Source: JAGZHZ01 sp963929865
GTDB taxonomy: Bacteria; Bacillota; Clostridia; Lachnospirales; Lachnospiraceae
Direction of reading: 5' to 3'
Assembly: GCA_963929865.1 (NCBI GenBank)
Contig: CAWVKK010000032.1
Coordinates: 1-20,143, forward strand
Length of the DNA: 20,143 bases
Shown one piece after another: positions 8,050-14,371 of the stretch (position 1 is the stretch's first letter; each line of letters starts with the position of its first letter). The position numbers were made by a program, and so were the translations under genes. A model generated the notes under the pieces. That model worked only from the letters and a program-made list of their open reading frames with translations. It did no database searches and had not been told where the DNA came from.

Positions 8050-8707
8050 ACCGCCTTTTTTTCCATGTGCGCGCGCAGATGCTTCCTTTTGCGGCATGCC
8101 TCCTGAGGAAAAAGGAGAGCGCGCTCAGAAATATGCCGGTAAAAAATAAATACCATTTTTCGTGGAAGCTTCCCGCGCACATGGAGTCTAAATACCAGTT
8201 TCCAAGATATTTTTTCCCGCTTCCCATGTTTACCGCATAGTACAGCAGCGGCGCCATATACGCAAGCGGCATCCAGTTTGTCGCGGAAAAAGCGAGCATT
8301 CCGATTGCTCCTAGAAAAATCATGCCTGCCATAGCCCCTCCAAAATAGCGCCACACGCAAAAGCTTCCTCCCTCCCGGCGAAAGAAAAAAAGACTTGCCC
8401 CTGTCAGAAAGCTCAAAAGCAACAGGGACTGCGCCAGCCGGATCCCGCATACCGTATACACAGACGTCCGCTTCGTATCGGTCACATTCCGAATCGCCTC
8501 GTCCTGATCCGGCAAAAAGACAGGGACCATGCAGACGATTCCAAGCAAGATCAGATACGTTTCCGCTGTTTTTGCCGTTTCGTACGCGTCCATATCCTTG
8601 ACGTCGAAAAAGAAGGGCGTGAGGAGGCAGTATACACATGCCGCAAGCGCATGAGGTCTTAGATGGTATTTCCAGTTTGCCCGAAAAATTTCAGCCGCGT
8701 TTCCCAT
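8039..8707 (-). CDS. Polytopic membrane protein of the ABC cassette, family not recognised
   Basis: A 222-residue hydrophobic protein with about six predicted membrane helices (near 17-34, 50-66, 88-109, 121-141, 147-160 and 184-201) and a basic cytoplasmic tail (RRHAAKGSICARTWKKRRF). I do not recognise a named family. From its position I infer a second permease-type subunit of the ABC transporter encoded just upstream: its ATG overlaps the end of the 411-residue permease gene by 17 bp and shares the purine-rich GGAAGGTGG site, so translation is probably coupled. It is the last gene of the cassette. Its 3' end runs 11 bp into the convergent mnmM-like gene, leaving no space for a dedicated terminator. 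Confidence 0.7.
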   Translation of the reverse strand: MGNAAEIFRANWKYHLRPHALAACVYCLLTPFFFDVKDMDAYETAKTAETYLILLGIVCMVPVFLPDQDEAIRNVTDTKRTSVYTVCGIRLAQSLLLLSFLTGASLFFFRREGGSFCVWRYFGGAMAGMIFLGAIGMLAFSATNWMPLAYMAPLLYYAVNMGSGKKYLGNWYLDSMCAGSFHEKWYLFFTGIFLSALSFFLRRHAAKGSICARTWKKRRFTA

Positions 8708-9926
8708 ATCTCATCCACCTTCCTTTTCTCTTTTTATCATAAATCCATACTGCCCCCGCCGTCAGCAAAACTGCCGCCGCCGCATAGACGGCGCGGTTTA
8801 GGGCGAGCTGAGGGAACACAGATTGAAAAATTCCCGTTTTTCCAAGTGAATTAAAACGCGGGATCAGATTCCAGTCCACACTTCCCGTCAGCTGATAGCC
8901 GGACTGGAAGATACTGACAAGCCAGTACAGGCACATCGCCAGAATACCTGCCGCTCCTGTGAAAAGCTCTGTCAGGAAAAAGCCTGCCGCCGTGGAAAAC
9001 ATGGCGCTTGGCAGCAGCCATCCTGCCAGATACTTCCCATACATCAAAAAGTCCGTCTCTGCCCCGAGCGTCTGGGCAAGGTACGCCGTCTGCATAGCCG
9101 GGAAAGCGGCCAGGCAGACGACAGGCAGCATGGATGCCGTCACTGCTGCAAGGTATCGGACTGCGATCAGTCTGACAGATGAGATTTCTTTTGACCCGAT
9201 CACTTCGACCGCTTTTGCCCTCCGGTCCCGGACCGCCCTTGTCACGGCGAGAAAGACCGGCAGGATGGCCAGGAGAATCCCAAAATAATCGCAGAACAGT
9301 CTGGCGTACGCGCCGCTTACTTTATCGTCTTCTATTATTTTTTGGTATTCTTCTTTTGCCTGCTCGTATGTCATTTTTTCATACGCTTCGCTTTTGATCC
9401 GCTCCTGTGAGAATCGGCTTGCTCCCCCTAAAAGCTGGTCGACCTGCTCCATCTGTTCCGAAAACTGCTGATAAGACGCCCCGGAATCTAAAGTCACCGA
9501 AAACGGCTGTATCTGCGCAAAGTTCATCCCATTCTCTGTCACAGTCATCGATTCCTGTATCTGCCTTTGATATGCATTCCACTCTTCCTCCAGCTGTGCC
9601 AGTGTCTTTCCCGAGAGCGTTTCCAGCGCTTTTTGCACCGTCTTTTGTTCCGTCTCATTTAGGCGGACCTCCCGGTAAAATCCAAGGGGATACGTCGTGT
9701 AGCTGTTATGGAGATAGCTCTTTAGCAGATCTGTCAGAGCGCACGTCATCTGCACCTCCTTGTCATTGCTCAGCGTTGTCCCATAGTTTGCCTGACCGGG
9801 CTGCGGCTCTTGGATGACCGTCGTCTCGCCCAGCTGCGTCACAAAAAATAAAATCAGGCAGCACACGTAGAGAAGATAAGTCAGACTTTTTATATTCTGA
9901 GCGCATTCTTTCCAAAACAGAGTCAT
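8691..9926 (-). CDS. ABC transporter permease with large extracytoplasmic domain
   Basis: A 411-residue ABC-2-like permease. One N-terminal helix (about 13-32) is followed by a long hydrophilic extracytoplasmic region (about 33-208, rich in Glu and Gln and probably helical), then helices near 211-230, 255-275, 298-316, 320-340 and 378-395. The helix-long outer domain-helices layout matches ABC-2-type exporter subunits. The short cytoplasmic stretch RAVRDRRAKAVEVIGSKEIS after helix 2 resembles the coupling region of these permeases. Its ribosome site (GAGGTGA) overlaps the stop codon of the ATPase gene 6 bp away, so the two are coupled. The substrate cannot be read from the sequence; a peptide, lipid or antimicrobial are all possible. 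Confidence 0.8.
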   Translation of the reverse strand: MTLFWKECAQNIKSLTYLLYVCCLILFFVTQLGETTVIQEPQPGQANYGTTLSNDKEVQMTCALTDLLKSYLHNSYTTYPLGFYREVRLNETEQKTVQKALETLSGKTLAQLEEEWNAYQRQIQESMTVTENGMNFAQIQPFSVTLDSGASYQQFSEQMEQVDQLLGGASRFSQERIKSEAYEKMTYEQAKEEYQKIIEDDKVSGAYARLFCDYFGILLAILPVFLAVTRAVRDRRAKAVEVIGSKEISSVRLIAVRYLAAVTASMLPVVCLAAFPAMQTAYLAQTLGAETDFLMYGKYLAGWLLPSAMFSTAAGFFLTELFTGAAGILAMCLYWLVSIFQSGYQLTGSVDWNLIPRFNSLGKTGIFQSVFPQLALNRAVYAAAAVLLTAGAVWIYDKKRKGRWMRYGKRG

Positions 9927-9932
9927 TCCTAT

Positions 9933-10817
9933 TCACCTCTTTTCTTCCCGGTGCATCAGGTACAGATACGCGTCTTCTACGTTGGGTTCACAGCGCACAG
10001 CCCCCTCAAACGGAATTTGCGTTTTGTCCTCCTGGACGAAACGCACCTGCACATGCTGTCCCTGACTGACCATTCCTGTCACACAGAACCGGGCTTTTAC
10101 CTTTTCTGATTCGATCCTGGAAACTTTTGCCTCAAAGATAGCGCCTCTGGCCTGTTCCAGCAGCTGCGTCACGGTCCCCCGGTATAAGATTCTTCCTTCC
10201 TTTAATATGGCAATCTCTTCGCACGTCGCCTCAATATCGCCCGCAATGTGAGTCGATAGAAGGACAATTCTCTTTTGAGCCGTCTCGCATAAGAGGTTGC
10301 GGATTCTGACGCGCTCTTCCGGGTCAAGACCGGCTGTCGGCTCGTCTACAATCAGCACCTCCGGGTCATGGAGCAGCGCCTGGGCAATTCCCATCCGTCT
10401 TCTCATTCCTCCGGAGAGTATCTTGATTTTTTTGTCCGCATATTCCTGCAGATTGACTTCCTTAAGCAGCTGCCCAATTCTTTCTTTTCTCTTTTTCTTG
10501 TTCAGCCCCGCCAGCACGCCCAGGTAATCCATTCCTTCATAGACGCTCATCGTTCCATACATGGAAAAATCCTGCGGCAGGTATCCGATGATGCTCCGGA
10601 TTTTTTTTGTCTTTTCAATCGGAATTCCGCACACAGAAATCTCTCCGCTTGTCTTAGGCTGCAGGGAGGTCAGCACGTTCATCAGGGTTGTCTTTCCCGC
10701 TCCGTTTGGTCCTAAGAGTCCGAACATTCCTCTCTCAACCGTCAGGCTGATATGGGAAAGCGCCGTTTTCTTTCCGTAATTTTTGCAGACATCTCTCAGC
10801 ACGATTCTGTTTTCCAT
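9933..10817 (-). CDS. ABC transporter ATP-binding protein
   Basis: A 294-residue ATPase subunit with Walker A GPNGAGKTT (residues 36-44), Q-loop GYLPQDFSMYG, signature LSGGMRRRMGIAQALL, Walker B VLIVDEP with TAGLDP, and H-loop LLSTHIAGDIE. The last 70 or so residues form a C-terminal extension typical of exporter ATPases of the drug/antimicrobial group. It energises transport by the two membrane proteins encoded downstream. A good AGGAG site lies 8 bp ahead of the start. A probable separate promoter with a response-regulator box lies in the 90-bp gap after the kinase gene, so transporter expression may exceed that of the sensor genes. Confidence 0.93.
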   Translation of the reverse strand: MENRIVLRDVCKNYGKKTALSHISLTVERGMFGLLGPNGAGKTTLMNVLTSLQPKTSGEISVCGIPIEKTKKIRSIIGYLPQDFSMYGTMSVYEGMDYLGVLAGLNKKKRKERIGQLLKEVNLQEYADKKIKILSGGMRRRMGIAQALLHDPEVLIVDEPTAGLDPEERVRIRNLLCETAQKRIVLLSTHIAGDIEATCEEIAILKEGRILYRGTVTQLLEQARGAIFEAKVSRIESEKVKARFCVTGMVSQGQHVQVRFVQEDKTQIPFEGAVRCEPNVEDAYLYLMHREEKR

Positions 10818-10829
10818 TTTCAGATCTCC

Positions 10830-10861
10830 TTTCTGTTTTCTTTAAAAATTTTAAACAGAAA
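10830..10861 (-). repeat. Inverted repeat abutting the ABC ATPase ribosome site
   Basis: TTTCTGTTT (10830-10838) and AAACAGAAA (10853-10861), 9-bp arms, 14-bp AT-rich loop. In the minus-strand RNA the 3' arm ends right at the GGAG ribosome site. The stem is AT-rich and weak. Confidence 0.5.
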
Positions 10862-10880
10862 TTCTCTATATTTTCTCTAT
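10848..10880 (-). promoter_or_regulatory. Putative response-regulator-activated promoter of the ABC operon
   Basis: On the plus strand the 8-mer TTCTCTAT occurs at 10862-10869 and again at 10873-10880, an 11-bp direct repeat. Reading leftwards, a -10-like TAAAAT (10848-10853) follows after 8 bp, while the -35 position 17 bp upstream of it (10871-10876) reads AGAAAA, far from consensus. The 19 bp at 10859-10877 match 12836-12854 ahead of the response-regulator gene at 18 of 19 positions, with the same 5-bp distance to the -10. This is the layout of a PhoB-type box that replaces the -35. Confidence 0.6.
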
Positions 10881-10907
10881 ATTTCTGAAACTGCCTGCCG
10901 TCTTTTC

Positions 10908-12122
10908 TTAAGGGCATTCCCCGGATGTAAAAAAGGAAGCGCATACAATCGCCCCTCCGTCCATGCTGTTTGAGAGCGTCAGTTCCCCTCCGTGTTTTTT
11001 GCACAGTATCTTGCAGATTGTAAGACCGAGCCCGTAGTGGTCGTTTTCATCCTTTTTCTTGGAATCGGTATAGTAGGGTCTTGTCGCCTGATACAGCTCC
11101 TCTTTTGTAAATCCCCTGCCGTTGTCCTTCACGGACAGAAACAAAACGTCCTTCTCCGCCTCTAAGTAGACTTCAATCTCGTCTTTCGCATAGCGCAGCG
11201 CGTTCGAAAGCAGGTTCTCAAGCACTTCCAGTACTACATTTTCATCGAAATACTCCGTTTTGTCTTCTTGAACCAGCTTTACCCTGACAGCCGTCTTCCT
11301 GCCGTGCGACAGCCCTTTTGCGGTCTCCTCCGCTTTGCGCGCCAGCTCCTTTAAGCTTTTTGCCTCCTTTTTGATCCTGATCGCCTCGATCGAGTGAATA
11401 TTTTTCATCGTCTCGGTAAAAGATTTCAGACGCTTTGCCTGGCGGTTCAGAGCCTCAAGCGTCTCCATCAGTTTTTCCTGTGAAATTTTTCCCTTTGGAT
11501 AAAACTGCGCGATCAGCTCCGTATACCCCTGCATGACGGTCAGCGGCGTCCGGAGGTCATGGGCAAAGGCTGCGTTGAGGTTTCTCTGCTCTTCCATCAG
11601 CTCCCACAGATCTCTCTTATTTTCAATCAGGCGCTTTCTCATTCTCTCGATCGCCGCGCACGCTTTTCCCATCTCATCGTTTGATTCCCAGCAGCAGGAG
11701 CGGCTTAAGTCATCCTGTTCAATGTATCTTGCCTCCTCTACCATTCTCTCAAGCGGTTCCTTTAATTTCTTCTGATAATAGATGTGAGATACGATGCAGA
11801 CCGCGGCAGTCGGGTACGCGATTGTACAGACCAGAAAAATGGCGTGGATCACGGTCAGAATCATATCTGCTGTCCGCGGAAGCTCCATGCCCTGCACCTC
11901 TACGATCGTTTTTGTCTGTGTGCGTACCTGCTGGTATACCACTTCCTGCGCGTTCTGCTCAAAAATGATGTCTTCCCATCCATTTAAAACGGTAAAGGTC
12001 AGCGCGTAAGCCAGAAGCGTTGCCGCTATCGCGGCGGTCATATAGCACCAGAGCGTCTTTTTCAGAGACATCTGCCGGAACCGTATTCCTATTTTTTCAA
12101 AAACACTCTCTACCCAATCCAT
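10908..12122 (-). CDS. Two-component sensor histidine kinase
   Basis: A 404-residue membrane kinase. Helix 1 (about 24-46), an outer loop of about 40 residues, helix 2 (about 86-116), a HAMP-like linker (to about 170), HisKA with the phosphoacceptor H188 in AFAHDLRTPLT, and a HATPase domain with the N box (LENLLSNALRYA), G1 (DNGRGF) and G2 (YGLGLTICK). All catalytic motifs are present. The small sensor loop is typical of kinases that sense at or within the membrane, often with a transporter. I start at 12122 (MDWVES), where GGGGAG lies 10 bp upstream; an ATG at 12140 is possible but lacks a ribosome site. The start overlaps the response-regulator stop, so the pair is translationally coupled. 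It pairs with that regulator and probably controls the downstream ABC genes. Confidence 0.92.
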   Translation of the reverse strand: MDWVESVFEKIGIRFRQMSLKKTLWCYMTAAIAATLLAYALTFTVLNGWEDIIFEQNAQEVVYQQVRTQTKTIVEVQGMELPRTADMILTVIHAIFLVCTIAYPTAAVCIVSHIYYQKKLKEPLERMVEEARYIEQDDLSRSCCWESNDEMGKACAAIERMRKRLIENKRDLWELMEEQRNLNAAFAHDLRTPLTVMQGYTELIAQFYPKGKISQEKLMETLEALNRQAKRLKSFTETMKNIHSIEAIRIKKEAKSLKELARKAEETAKGLSHGRKTAVRVKLVQEDKTEYFDENVVLEVLENLLSNALRYAKDEIEVYLEAEKDVLFLSVKDNGRGFTKEELYQATRPYYTDSKKKDENDHYGLGLTICKILCKKHGGELTLSNSMDGGAIVCASFFTSGECP

Positions 12123-12784
12123 CGATATCCGACTCCCCATACTGTTTCGATCAGCGGCTTCTCTCCGTATTTTCCTGTTTTCATGCGGATTCTGCGGATA
12201 TGCTCGGTGATGCTGCTGCTGTCCCCGTCTTTGTCATATCCCCACAGCCGTTCATAGATGGCTTCCTTTCCAAAAATCTGTCTCTTATTCATGCTCAGCA
12301 GTTCTACAATGTCAAATTCCGTCTTTGTCAGGCTGATCGGCTGATCTTTAAAGTACAGCTTTCTCTCGCCGTAGCGGATGACAAACTGACCGCAGAAAGC
12401 GACCTGTTCCTTGCAGGGTCTTCTCTCCTCTCTTCTTAAATGCGCCTCAACCCTGGCTCCAAGCTCCGCAAGACTGAACGGCTTGACAATATAGTCGTCT
12501 GCGCCGCATTTTAGCCCATTGATCCGGTCCTGTTCCTCTACTTTTGCGGTCAGAAATAAAATCGGGCAGTCCACAAAGTTTCGGATTCTGCGGCATACCT
12601 CCATCCCGTTAACATCCGGCATATTGATATCCAGAAGGATCAGATCCGGACTGAGCGAAACCTTTTCTATCGCTTCCGCCCCGTTTTGCGCCGTATAGAC
12701 CAGATAATTTTCTAATTCCAGATAGTCTTTCACCATCTGAAGGATATCACGCTCATCGTCTGCAATCAAAATTTTATGCTGCAT
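12110..12784 (-). CDS. OmpR/PhoB-family response regulator
   Basis: A 224-residue regulator. The receiver domain has acidic pocket D9-D10, phosphoacceptor D52 (LLDINMPD), T79 and K101 (VKPF); a winged-helix DNA-binding domain follows (about 125-224) with LTKTEFDIVELL and the C-terminal hairpin ETVWGVGYRW. It should bind direct repeats as a head-to-tail dimer after phosphorylation by the adjacent kinase. The start at 12784 is chosen because GAGGAGGG lies just upstream and the protein then begins with the first receiver strand; the longer in-frame ATG at 12856 would fall inside the promoter box. It is the first gene of the five-gene cassette. Confidence 0.95.
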   Translation of the reverse strand: MQHKILIADDERDILQMVKDYLELENYLVYTAQNGAEAIEKVSLSPDLILLDINMPDVNGMEVCRRIRNFVDCPILFLTAKVEEQDRINGLKCGADDYIVKPFSLAELGARVEAHLRREERRPCKEQVAFCGQFVIRYGERKLYFKDQPISLTKTEFDIVELLSMNKRQIFGKEAIYERLWGYDKDGDSSSITEHIRRIRMKTGKYGEKPLIETVWGVGYRWIG

Positions 12785-12824
12785 GCCATTCCCTCCTCTT
12801 TGTGCCCTCCGCGGTATTTTTTCT

Positions 12825-12857
12825 ATTTTGGCATAAAATTCTCTATTTTTTCTCAAG
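12825..12857 (-). promoter_or_regulatory. Putative autoregulatory promoter of the response-regulator gene
   Basis: The 19 bp at 12836-12854 repeat the element ahead of the ABC genes with one mismatch. Repeat units are TTCTCTAT (12839-12846) and a degenerate TTCTCAAG (12850-12857), 11 bp apart. A weak -10-like CAAAAT (minus strand, 12825-12830) lies 5 bp from the element, exactly as at the ABC promoter, and the -35 position again reads AGAAAA. The start codon is 40 bp beyond the -10. Confidence 0.5.
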
Positions 12858-12872
12858 AAAATCCGGATTTTC
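12857..12872. repeat. Perfect 16-bp palindrome upstream of the response-regulator box
   Basis: GAAAATCC followed by its exact reverse complement GGATTTTC, with no spacer. It directly abuts the direct-repeat box on the upstream side. It has no T-tract and lies in neither gene, so a protein-binding site is more likely than a terminator (inference). Confidence 0.55.
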
Positions 12873-12893
12873 CCGCAGCTTCTTCCAAAACAG

Positions 12894-12926
12894 AAAAAAC
12901 AGAAGCAATTGTCTGCCTCTGTTTTT
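12894..12926 (-). terminator. Rho-independent terminator of galK
   Basis: In the minus-strand RNA, AACAGAGGC (12923-12915) pairs with GCUUCUGUU (12906-12898) over 9 bp with one G.U pair, loop of 8 nt, followed by a run of six U (12899-12894, the first two shared with the stem). It lies about 50 bp after the galK stop. A shorter T-run also follows on the plus side. Confidence 0.8.
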
Positions 12927-12976
12927 CCATCCTAAGCTTTTTTGTCTGTGATTTTTTCTGTGCGCAAAAGCTTCTG

Positions 12977-14257
12977 TCAAAATTCTACCTGAATCGCTCC
13001 GGCATTGCGGATACGCATTCTGTACACGTTCTCTTTTCCCATATGCTTTTCCATGTAAGCCACATAGCCGTCCGTATCTGCGTGCGGAACCAAAGCCATG
13101 ATCACGCCTGCAAATCCGCCTCCGTGAACGCGGCATACGCCTCTTCCGAGCTTCTTTAAATATAACTCCGTCAGGGCAAGCGCGATCGTCACCGGCTGCT
13201 CTTTGTGTTCTCCTGCAGGGTAGCAGTTCTGCAGATATTTCCAGGAAGAATTTCCTGACTCGGTGATCACATTTAAAAAGGTCTGATAATCTTTGCTGCG
13301 GATTGCCTCCACCGCCATGTCCACTCTGTCGTCCTCTGTCAGGAAGTGGATCGCTCTTAACACTGCCCTGTCGCCTGCGAATTTTCTCACCTGCGTCACA
13401 TTGTCGATCACCTCGTCCAGCGTGCACTCGCGCAGCACTTCTTTTCCAAAATACTGAGCTACTTTTTTCATCTCGAGCGGAACAGAGGAATATTCTTCGC
13501 TCAGATCAGCATGTCCTTTTCCTGTATTCACGATCACAAGGTCATGACCAAGCTCGTCAAAGTCAAAGTCAAGCTTTTCCAGAACCGGATTTGCCTGATC
13601 TTTAAAGTCGATCGTCACGATTCCGCCTGCCGCGCAGGCCATCTGGTCGAGCAGCCCGGACTGTTTGTTCCAGTATCGGTTCTCCGCATATTTTCCGATC
13701 TGCGCATATTCTGAAATGTCAAGCGTTCCGTCGTTGAACAGATAATTGACGATCGTGCAGATCAGCATTTCAAAGGAAGCCGAAGAACTGACGCCTGCTG
13801 CGCCGATTACGTTCGTTGTCGTATAGACATTGAATCCTCCGATTTTATGACCGCGTTTTTGGAATCCGTCCAGGATTCCTTTTAACAGAGGACCCGTTCC
13901 GCTCGTCGCATTTCCCGGTTTCAAATCGTCAAGAGAAATCGTCATATCCTGATGGTACGTCGCGCTGATCATACGGATCTGATTGCTGCCATTTTTTCCT
14001 GCCGCCGCAATCGTATCCAGATGGATGCTGCCCGCCAGAATCTTTCCGGAATTGTGGTCTGTGTGATTTCCTGAGATCTCCGTTCTGCCAGGCGCAGAAA
14101 AGAAGGAAAACTCCTGGTCTGCAAAATATTTCTGGTATCCCTCTGCAAGCTCCTCATATCGTTTCAGATTTGCCTGCGCGTCTGCTGCTCCGTAAATTTC
14201 TTTCATCTTGTCCATTCCATGTTGTTTTAATGCTTCAACTGCCTGTCCGTATTTCAT
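12977..14257 (-). CDS. galK: Galactokinase, clostridial-type variant
   Basis: A 426-residue GHMP kinase that phosphorylates galactose at C1 (Leloir pathway, cytoplasm), about 30-40 residues longer than E. coli GalK because of an N-terminal extension (1-48). The substrate motif APGRTEISGNHTDHNSG (55-71) keeps R58 and D67, but N64 stands where classical enzymes have Glu (GEHTDY). The GHMP phosphate loop is GAAGVSSSAS (152-161), the catalytic Asp is D204 (SGLLDQMA), and the third motif reads RVHGGGFAG instead of MTGGGFGG. I believe this variant set is typical of clostridial galactokinases, but the substrate is inferred. The start follows AAAGGGG. It ends at a strong terminator and is divergent from an AraC-type gene sharing its promoter region. 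Confidence 0.88.
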   Translation of the reverse strand: MKYGQAVEALKQHGMDKMKEIYGAADAQANLKRYEELAEGYQKYFADQEFSFFSAPGRTEISGNHTDHNSGKILAGSIHLDTIAAAGKNGSNQIRMISATYHQDMTISLDDLKPGNATSGTGPLLKGILDGFQKRGHKIGGFNVYTTTNVIGAAGVSSSASFEMLICTIVNYLFNDGTLDISEYAQIGKYAENRYWNKQSGLLDQMACAAGGIVTIDFKDQANPVLEKLDFDFDELGHDLVIVNTGKGHADLSEEYSSVPLEMKKVAQYFGKEVLRECTLDEVIDNVTQVRKFAGDRAVLRAIHFLTEDDRVDMAVEAIRSKDYQTFLNVITESGNSSWKYLQNCYPAGEHKEQPVTIALALTELYLKKLGRGVCRVHGGGFAGVIMALVPHADTDGYVAYMEKHMGKENVYRMRIRNAGAIQVEF

Positions 14258-14280
14258 AAAAATCCCCTTTCTTCTCGTGC

Positions 14281-14309
14281 TTGATTTTTTCTTGTGCTAT
14301 AATTATAAT
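14281..14309 (+). promoter_or_regulatory. Putative araC-gene promoter
   Basis: TTGATT (14281-14286), 17-bp spacer, perfect TATAAT (14304-14309). The start codon at 14372 is 62 bp downstream, after a GAGG ribosome site. It overlaps the galK promoter on the other strand. Confidence 0.7.
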
Positions 14310-14331
14310 ATGATTAAAAAGGAAAAAGCAA
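14302..14331 (-). promoter_or_regulatory. Putative galK promoter
   Basis: On the minus strand TTGCTT (14326-14331), 18-bp spacer, TATAAT (14302-14307). Its -10 lies on top of the -10 of the divergent AraC-type gene, so the two promoters cannot easily be occupied at once. Confidence 0.55.
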
Positions 14332-14371
14332 CAAATATATTCGCTTATTCTATTATTATATTGAGGTTTTT

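Noticed and set aside
7447..8097. 216-codon minus-strand open frame opposite the mnmM-like gene
   Set aside because: It lies fully antisense to a gene with clear methyltransferase motifs, has low-complexity composition and no ribosome site.
8013..8639. 208-codon minus-strand frame overlapping the last cassette gene
   Set aside because: It shares the strand but not the frame with the 222-residue membrane protein, which has coherent membrane helices and coupling to the permease; this frame is rich in Arg and has neither.
12785..12856. N-terminal extension of the response regulator to the ATG at 12856
   Set aside because: It would place the start inside the repeat box, and a strong GAGGAGGG site marks ATG 12784.
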